Source: Steroidobacter denitrificans (GTDB taxonomy: Bacteria > Pseudomonadota > Gammaproteobacteria > Steroidobacterales > Steroidobacteraceae). From it: a stretch of DNA of 64,000 nt. The notes below the pieces were generated by a model. It was not told the origin of the DNA. It saw only the letters and a program-made list of their open reading frames with translations, and searched no databases. Below are positions 58,407 to 64,000 of the stretch, piece by piece; the first letter of the stretch is position 1; each line of letters starts with the position of its first letter. The stretch lies in the NCBI RefSeq assembly GCF_001579945.1, contig NZ_CP011971.1, positions 1,824,001-1,888,000 on the forward strand, written 5' to 3'. The translations under genes were made by a program, and so were the position numbers.

Positions 58407-59159
58407 CTAGCGCCCCTCCCCGTCCATCTTGGCCAGGCGCTGATTGGCAAGGCGGGCGGCGGTCGTGTCGCCGAAGCGCTGTACGACCTGGCCGAGCGCG
58501 GCGCGCGCCTCGTTCCAATTTTTCAGCTCGTAGGCGCAGTAGCCGATTTTCAACAGCGCATCGGGTGTCTTGCGCGAATTCGGATAATCATCGAGTACCT
58601 TGTGGAAGTTGCGCATGGCCTCGGTGTATTGCTTGGTCACGTAATGTGCCTCGCCCAGCCAGTACTGAGCATTGTCCGCCAGGGCGCTGTCCGGAAAGGT
58701 CTTCAGAAACTGTCCAAAGCCGCGGATCGCCTCCGGATACTTGCCGTCCTTCAACAGATCGAACGCAGCCTGGTAGTTCGCCCGATCATCGCCTTGCGGT
58801 ACGGGCAGCCCGGAAGCGCTCGTTCTGCCACCGGCCGCACCGGCGTTCACTCCCTCGAGCCGGGCAAGGCGCCGATCGACATCGCCGTACATTTCGCGCT
58901 GCTGTTCCTGGGTCTTGCCGAGTTCGTGCTGCAGCTCGTCCAACCGGCCTCGCAGAACGCGCGCCTCATCCTGAGCAGCGGCGATTCGCTGCGACAGGTC
59001 CAGCAGACTCTGGTTCGTCAACACGCGCTCGATACGCAGCAGACGCCCGTCGAGTTCCGTGAGCTTCTGCACCACCGGATCTTCTTCGGGAGGGGTAGCC
59101 ACGCATCCCGCCAACCAGACACACGCGGCGGTGGCGACCAGGGATCGACTCAAACTCAT
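58407..59159 (-). CDS. cpoB: CpoB/YbgF tol-pal cell-division coordinator
   Basis: A 250-residue secreted protein. The leader contains CVWLAGC, so here it may be a lipoprotein with Cys19, unlike the soluble E. coli protein. A trimerising coiled coil (about 25-95) and TPR repeats (about 125-245; YQAAFDLLKDGKYPEAI, AQYWLGEAHYVTKQY) follow. It links peptidoglycan synthesis with Tol-Pal constriction. ATG at 59159 has GAGGAA upstream. Confidence 0.9.
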   Translation of the reverse strand: MSLSRSLVATAACVWLAGCVATPPEEDPVVQKLTELDGRLLRIERVLTNQSLLDLSQRIAAAQDEARVLRGRLDELQHELGKTQEQQREMYGDVDRRLARLEGVNAGAAGGRTSASGLPVPQGDDRANYQAAFDLLKDGKYPEAIRGFGQFLKTFPDSALADNAQYWLGEAHYVTKQYTEAMRNFHKVLDDYPNSRKTPDALLKIGYCAYELKNWNEARAALGQVVQRFGDTTAARLANQRLAKMDGEGR

Positions 59160-59210
59160 CGGTGCATTCCTCTGCTCGGTCCCGTTGCCATCCATCCGCT
59201 CGCCGCCCCT

Positions 59211-59735
59211 CTATCGCCCGTAGATCAGTTCGACGCGACGATTCTTGGCATAGGCCGACTCATCGCTGCCCAGGACCGCAGGGCGTTCCTCGCCATAGCT
59301 GACCGTGGTGATCTGGGCATCCGTCACCCCCTGCAGCATCAAGGCACGGCGCACCGTCTGCGCGCGGCGCTCACCCAGGCCGATGTTGTATTCACGCGAG
59401 CCGCGCTCGTCGGAGTGGCCCTCCAGACGCACCGTACGATTGCCGTTCCCGTTGAGAAATTTGGCATGCGCGGCAATGATGGGCACAAACTCCGCACGAA
59501 TCTCCGCGCGGTCATAGTCGAAGTAAACGATCGAGCCTGCTTCCATGGCTTGCTGCAGTGCCGCCTGTTCCGCACTCAGCGTACCGACCTCGCTGTCGGA
59601 GCCGCGGCCGATCTGCGTGCCGGTATCCTCGCTGATCGGCGTGCTGCCGGTGTCGGGCAAAATCTGGGGCTTCTTCGGACAGCCCGCCAGCGCCAATGCG
59701 CCCACCACGATCAACATCGCCTGCGCAATACGCAT
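59211..59735 (-). CDS. pal: Peptidoglycan-associated lipoprotein Pal
   Basis: A 174-residue outer-membrane lipoprotein. Lipobox ALALAGC gives Cys19. The OmpA-like peptidoglycan-binding domain (about 65-174) has IVYFDYDRAEI, LEGHSDERGSREYNIGLGERRA and KNRRVELIY. It anchors the outer membrane to the wall and binds TolB. TolB lies 156 bp upstream in the run. Confidence 0.95.
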   Translation of the reverse strand: MRIAQAMLIVVGALALAGCPKKPQILPDTGSTPISEDTGTQIGRGSDSEVGTLSAEQAALQQAMEAGSIVYFDYDRAEIRAEFVPIIAAHAKFLNGNGNRTVRLEGHSDERGSREYNIGLGERRAQTVRRALMLQGVTDAQITTVSYGEERPAVLGSDESAYAKNRRVELIYGR

Positions 59736-59891
59736 TCAATTTCTCCTGCTATGCCAAGTCTGGGGAACGTTCGGATAAGCCGCGCCCGCTGGACCGCCGA
59801 TTCCCCGGCGAAACATCCTGCAGGACCACGAAATTCTGCCATAGCCAGGCCGGCGGGACCATGCATGCCAAGGCCGGATCACGCACTTGCA

Positions 59892-61244
59892 TCAGCGCCC
59901 CGGCGGATAGGGCGACCAGACCGGCTCACGCACCTCGCCACTGCTGGCTGCCAGGCGCTGCTGTACGCGTCCGTCGACCGAGACCATCGCCAATACGCCA
60001 CGGCCACGATCCTGAGTCGCGTAGATCAGTGCGGCTCCGTTTGGAGCAAAGCTGGGACTTTCGTCCTGCCGGCCCTGGGTCAACACCCGTACGGCCCGCG
60101 TTGCCAGGTCGATGACGGCGATGCGGTAGGCGCCGCGATCAAGGTGTACGACGGCCAATTGCTTACCGTCCGGCGACAGCCGCGGACGGGCATTGTAGCT
60201 GCCCTCGAAGCTCAGGCGAGTCGCTCTATTCGGCTGCGCCACCTCCACTTCATAGATCTGCGGACCGCCGGCGCGATCCGACATGAAATACAGTTTACGC
60301 CCATCCGCCGACCAGGCCGGCTCGGTATCGATGCCCGGATCGAAGCTCATACGTGTCAGCAGCTGGCTGGCGAGATTCAAGGTATACACGTCCACGTCGC
60401 CATCCTTGCGCGACAAGGTCAGGGCGAGCGTCGTGCCATCGGGCGACCAGGCCGGCGCGCCGTTGATGCCGGAACGCGCCGAAACACGGCGGCGTTCTCC
60501 GGTACGCACGGTCTGTACATAGATCGCCGAAGCCTTGTTCTCGAAGGAGACATACGCCAGGCTCTGGCCATCGGGCGACCAGGCTGGCGACATCAACGGC
60601 TCGCTGGAACTGGCGATCACCTGAGGATTCCCGCCATCGGCGTCCGCGACGATCAACTGATAACGCTGCCGGGGCGGCGTACCCTCCACGCTGATGAAAG
60701 CGATGCGCGTCGAGAAGGCTCCACGAATACCGGTCAGCTGCTCGAAAATGAGATCGGCAATACGGTGCGACAGGGCACGCAGGGAATTCGCCGCCGCCGT
60801 CAGCCGCTGGCCGGAGAGACGCTGGCCGGTCAGCACGTTATATAACTCGAATTCCGCCGCATAGCGGCCTTCGCCCTCGCCCGGCAGCGGTGCGAGCTTG
60901 CCGACCGCGATGAAATCGCTCTTGAGATAGCGCCAGTCCTGGAAACGGATCTGCTCTCCGGAAGTCGGCCGGTCGATCATGTCCTGGCGCTCCAGGGGCG
61001 CGAAACGCCCGCTGCGCTGCAGATCGGCGGCCACTACTTCGGCGACATCGAACGGCGCCGCTCCCGCGGATTCCCAGCCGAAAGGAACAATGGCGATCGG
61101 TACTGCATCTGCCTGGCCGCGGGTGATCTCCACGACCAGCTGCGCATGGGCCACGCCCGCCGCCAGCATCAGAATACAGGCCAGCAGCCAATTGTCTCGT
61201 CTTGCCGCCGCCGAACCGCGGTCTGCCCGAAGACCTGCCTTCAT
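59892..61244 (-). CDS. tolB: Tol-Pal system translocation protein TolB
   Basis: A 450-residue periplasmic protein. Signal peptide about 1-34 (AHA-QL). The N-terminal alpha/beta domain (about 35-170) precedes a six-bladed beta-propeller with repeated SPDG words: MSPAWSPDGQSLAYVSFE, APAWSPDGTTLALTLS and PRLSPDGKQLAVV. It binds Pal. The gap to pal (59736-59891) holds no gene. Confidence 0.94.
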   Translation of the reverse strand: MKAGLRADRGSAAARRDNWLLACILMLAAGVAHAQLVVEITRGQADAVPIAIVPFGWESAGAAPFDVAEVVAADLQRSGRFAPLERQDMIDRPTSGEQIRFQDWRYLKSDFIAVGKLAPLPGEGEGRYAAEFELYNVLTGQRLSGQRLTAAANSLRALSHRIADLIFEQLTGIRGAFSTRIAFISVEGTPPRQRYQLIVADADGGNPQVIASSSEPLMSPAWSPDGQSLAYVSFENKASAIYVQTVRTGERRRVSARSGINGAPAWSPDGTTLALTLSRKDGDVDVYTLNLASQLLTRMSFDPGIDTEPAWSADGRKLYFMSDRAGGPQIYEVEVAQPNRATRLSFEGSYNARPRLSPDGKQLAVVHLDRGAYRIAVIDLATRAVRVLTQGRQDESPSFAPNGAALIYATQDRGRGVLAMVSVDGRVQQRLAASSGEVREPVWSPYPPGR

Positions 61245-61289
61245 TCCATCTCTCCCGTCGCTGAGGGTGTATCGCCGGTCAGGTTCAAT

Positions 61290-62084
61290 TCAATCCTGCG
61301 GTTCGAACACCAGATTCAGATTTCGTTCGAACAATCGAGCATCCGGCGGCGGCGGCAGCGGCGAAGCGCGCATGACAGCCGTCTCGATCGACTGTTTCAC
61401 CGCCGTATCGCCGTTGCACTCGCCGATACGCACCGACAATACGGTACCGCCGGGCGCCTGCGCCACATGCACCACGCACCTCAGTCCGGGCCGGGCCGAG
61501 GGAGGGCGATTCCAGTGGCGTTCGATGCGCTGTTTGATCAGCGCGGCATATTCGCTGCCCGCGCCGGAATCCAGTGCCTGCATGCGCCCTTCTTCCTCCT
61601 CCAACTGGCGGCGCAACTCCGCCTCCCGGGCCGCCTGCGCACGCGCCTCTTCGGCAGCTTTGCGGCGTTGCGCCTGCTCCTCCTGCCGGCGCTTGATCTC
61701 TTCCGCCCGCCGGCGCTCCAGCTCTTGCGCCTGGCGCTTGGTCTCCTCGAGGCGTTTACGTTCGGCCTCCTGGCGTTCGCGCAACTGCTGCTCTTGTGCC
61801 TGGCGCCGCTGCTCCTGGCGTTCGCGCTGCTGCTGCATCCGGCGCCGCTCCTCGCGTTCGCGCTCCGCGGCCAGGCGCCGTTGTTCCGCGGCAGCCGCCA
61901 GCTCGCGCTCCTGCACCCGCTCCAGCACGGATCGATCGACCACGATCGCCTGGATGGCCAATTGCACCGGCGCGGGCTTGCTCGGCATCGCCATCATGCT
62001 CAGTGCGAACAGGCCTGCAAACAGGGCATGCAGCAATGCTGCTGCGATCAGATAGGCCCAGTGCTGGCGCACGAACTCCGGCAT
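61290..62084 (-). CDS. tolA: TolA envelope-spanning protein
   Basis: A 264-residue protein. One N-terminal membrane helix (about 8-32), then a long charged helix (about 60-190) built of Arg/Glu/Gln/Ala words such as ERQEAERKRLEE. The C-terminal domain (about 195-264) ends in RNLNLVFEPQD. It links TolQ/R to Pal. ATG at 62084 gives the normal start; upstream frame extension overlaps tolR and is ignored. Confidence 0.92.
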   Translation of the reverse strand: MPEFVRQHWAYLIAAALLHALFAGLFALSMMAMPSKPAPVQLAIQAIVVDRSVLERVQERELAAAAEQRRLAAEREREERRRMQQQRERQEQRRQAQEQQLRERQEAERKRLEETKRQAQELERRRAEEIKRRQEEQAQRRKAAEEARAQAAREAELRRQLEEEEGRMQALDSGAGSEYAALIKQRIERHWNRPPSARPGLRCVVHVAQAPGGTVLSVRIGECNGDTAVKQSIETAVMRASPLPPPPDARLFERNLNLVFEPQD

Positions 62085-62100
62085 CGCGGCGCGGGGTCCT

Positions 62101-62549
<449 letters not shown>

Positions 62550-62553
<4 letters not shown>

Positions 62554-63335
62554 GCACGCGCCTCCACGCCGCCCGTCCCCAGGGCATGAGCGCCTGCCGG
62601 GGCGATGTTCTGCTGGGCGCCCTGATTGGCGGCCTGATTGGCGGCCTGGGCGGGGCGGGGCGCCGTGGCATGGCGTTGCAGGATGCTCAACAGCTCCTCG
62701 ACGAAGGTGTCATAGCGCAGCTCGATGCGGCTGACCTGATCGGCATACCGGTTGTAGGCGATGACCGCGGGAATCGCGGCAAACAAGCCCATGGCGGTTG
62801 CAATCAGGGCCTCGGCGATGCCGGGCGCGACCATCGCCAGGGTTGCCTGCTGGACGTTTCCCAGTCCATGGAAAGCATTCATGATGCCCCATACCGTGCC
62901 GAACAGGCCCACATAGGGGCTGGTCGAACCGATCGTGGCGAGCATCGACAGACTGTTCTCGAGGCGATCGCTTTCCTTGAGCAGCGCCACACGCATACCG
63001 CGCCGGGAACCCTCGATGAGCTGCGCCGAGGCGATGTTGCCTTGTTGGCGCAGGCGTGAAAATTCGCGAAAGCCGGATTCGAAAATGCTTTCCATGCCCT
63101 TGGTGAGCCGCCGGTCCTGTTCGATCGCGCGATACATGGCGGTAAGATCGCCGCCGGACCAGAACATTTCCTCGAAGCGGTCCGCTTCGTTGCGAGCCTG
63201 GCGCAGTTCGGCGCGCTTGCGCAGCATGATCGCCCAGGATGCGACGGAGGCCATCAGCAGGATCACCAGCACGATCTGCACGATGAAACTGGCATGGATC
63301 ACTAGTTCCCAGGGATTCAGGCCTTCCGTCATCAT
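62550..63335 (-). CDS. tolQ: TolQ proton-channel subunit
   Basis: A 261-residue MotA/TolQ/ExbB protein with three membrane helices (about 14-34, 137-157, 173-193). The conserved SPYVGLFGTVWGIMNAF and GIAEALIATAMGLFAAIPAVIAYN blocks are present. A Gln/Ala-rich tail (about 230-261) extends past the family core. Starts directly after the ybgC stop (ATGATG). Confidence 0.95.
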
Positions 63336-63758
63336 TCATTCGACTCCCGCTAAGTTGAATCTCGAGGCCAGCTGCGGCGGCAAGGGCCGCGGCCGCAAGG
63401 TCTGCACATCCAGGCAGGCGATGCGTACGTCTCCGTCCAGCAGCAACTCGCCGTGCGGCCCCTCGCGATGGATCTCCTGCTTCAGCGTCAAACTGGCGCG
63501 TGCCGTCGCGACCACCGCGCAACTCACCTGCAGCACATCATCGAAACGCGCCGGTTTGCGAAAGCGTGTCTGCAACTCGACAACGGCAAAGATCAATCCA
63601 TGCTGCTCCTTGAGCGGCAATTGATCGATGCCCGCGGCGCGCAGCCATTCCGTGCGCGCCCGTTCCATGAACTTCATATAGTTGGCGTAGTAGACGATGC
63701 CGCCGAGATCGACGTCCTCGTAATACACACGCACCGGCCAGACAAATACGGGATTCAT
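63336..63758 (-). CDS. ybgC: YbgC tol-pal associated acyl-CoA thioesterase
   Basis: A 140-residue hotdog thioesterase. [31 protein letters not shown] holds the active-site Asp-Tyr region typical of YbgC/4HBT. It hydrolyses short acyl-CoA or interacts with acyl carrier protein. Its start overlaps ruvB stop (ATGA); tolQ follows with no gap. Confidence 0.93.
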   Translation of the reverse strand: MNPVFVWPVRVYYEDVDLGGIVYYANYMKFMERARTEWLRAAGIDQLPLKEQHGLIFAVVELQTRFRKPARFDDVLQVSCAVVATARASLTLKQEIHREGPHGELLLDGDVRIACLDVQTLRPRPLPPQLASRFNLAGVE

Positions 63759-64000
63759 CCGCGGAACAATTCCCCGTTCGTACCGGAACGCTCCGGCAGT
63801 TTCAGCCCAAAGTGGACATATGCATTACGAGTCGCGACCCGCCCGCGCGCAGTACGCATGAGGAAGCCCTGCTGGATCAAATAGGGTTCGATCACATCCT
63901 CGATCGTACCGCGCTCCTCGCCCAGCGCCGCTGCCAGACTTTCCACACCCACCGGGCCGCCGTCGAACTTCTCGATGATGGTCAGCAGCATCTTGCGGTC
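63755..64000 (-). CDS. ruvB: RuvB Holliday junction helicase, 3' end only
   Basis: The last 81 or so codons of ruvB; the 5' part lies beyond the window. The sequence [45 protein letters not shown] is the C-terminal winged-helix domain, with GRVAT after it. RuvB drives branch migration with RuvA. The tail past GRVAT reaches [10 protein letters not shown] and is slightly extended, as usual. Confidence 0.93.
   Translation of the reverse strand, partial: DRKMLLTIIEKFDGGPVGVESLAAALGEERGTIEDVIEPYLIQQGFLMRTARGRVATRNAYVHFGLKLPERSGTNGELFRG

Noticed and set aside
58602-60845. A 747-codon plus-strand frame opposite cpoB, pal and tolB
   Set aside because: It runs across three well-defined genes and has no recognisable domain.

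Overview
The window is GC-rich and densely coded. It looks like a gammaproteobacterium of the Xanthomonadales/Lysobacterales type. The host part carries a bifunctional thrA with thrB and thrC, and the block ruvB-ybgC-tolQ-tolR-tolA-tolB-pal-cpoB-queE-queC-tRNA-Lys, an order typical of that group. The lineage is inferred from gene content and order only.

From position 1 to about 42.9 kb the DNA is most of an integrative conjugative element (ICE) of the Tn4371 type. The left end and the integrase lie outside the window. The maintenance and mobilisation block (0-8.07 kb) holds an XRE repressor, DUF2958 and DUF2285 proteins, a small HTH protein, a RepA-type initiator followed by three iteron-like repeats, ParA, a small partner, a DUF2840 protein, the TraF peptidase, and a relaxase preceded by hairpins that may be oriT. 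The transfer block (21.3-35.1 kb) is LysR regulator, exclusion-type lipoprotein, traG, copG-like gene, trbB-C-D-E-J-K-L-F-G-I and a DUF2274 gene. Most are joined by 4-base stop/start overlaps.

Two cargo blocks sit at the edges of the transfer module. Cargo 1 (8.1-21.1 kb, all minus strand) has twelve co-directional genes behind one TetR repressor with a palindromic operator. They encode a YbhGFSR-like exporter (HlyD adaptor, double ATPase, two permeases), a ferric-reductase-like flavocytochrome, a NodT-type outer-membrane channel, a DUF2892 membrane protein, a beta-CASP metallo-hydrolase, a LOG protein, an LpxR-like lipid A deacylase and a cytochrome c-prime-like protein. Cargo 2 (35.1-42.65 kb) is a two-component system beside PepSY protein, flavocytochrome, DUF2271 protein, PepSY/flavodoxin/reductase fusion and ApbE. 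The DUF2271 protein has a motif matching the ApbE flavinylation site, so this looks like a periplasmic flavin electron-transfer module.

The right end of the ICE probably lies near 42.88 kb, inside or at the edge of a small host gene that now looks cut short. The host chromosome follows: a YgjP-like metallopeptidase, tatD, an M20 peptidase, a NERD-like protein, thrC-thrB-thrA (minus strand), an AAA/FHA protein, a pirin and an FMN reductase.

A second, tiny insertion (55.40-56.89 kb) sits at the 3' end of the tRNA-Lys gene. It is flanked by 41-bp direct repeats and carries a recognisable HigBA-type toxin-antitoxin pair but no recognisable integrase. After the tRNA come queC, queE, cpoB, pal, tolB, tolA, tolR, tolQ, ybgC and the 3' end of ruvB, all on the minus strand, for queuosine precursor synthesis and the Tol-Pal envelope system.
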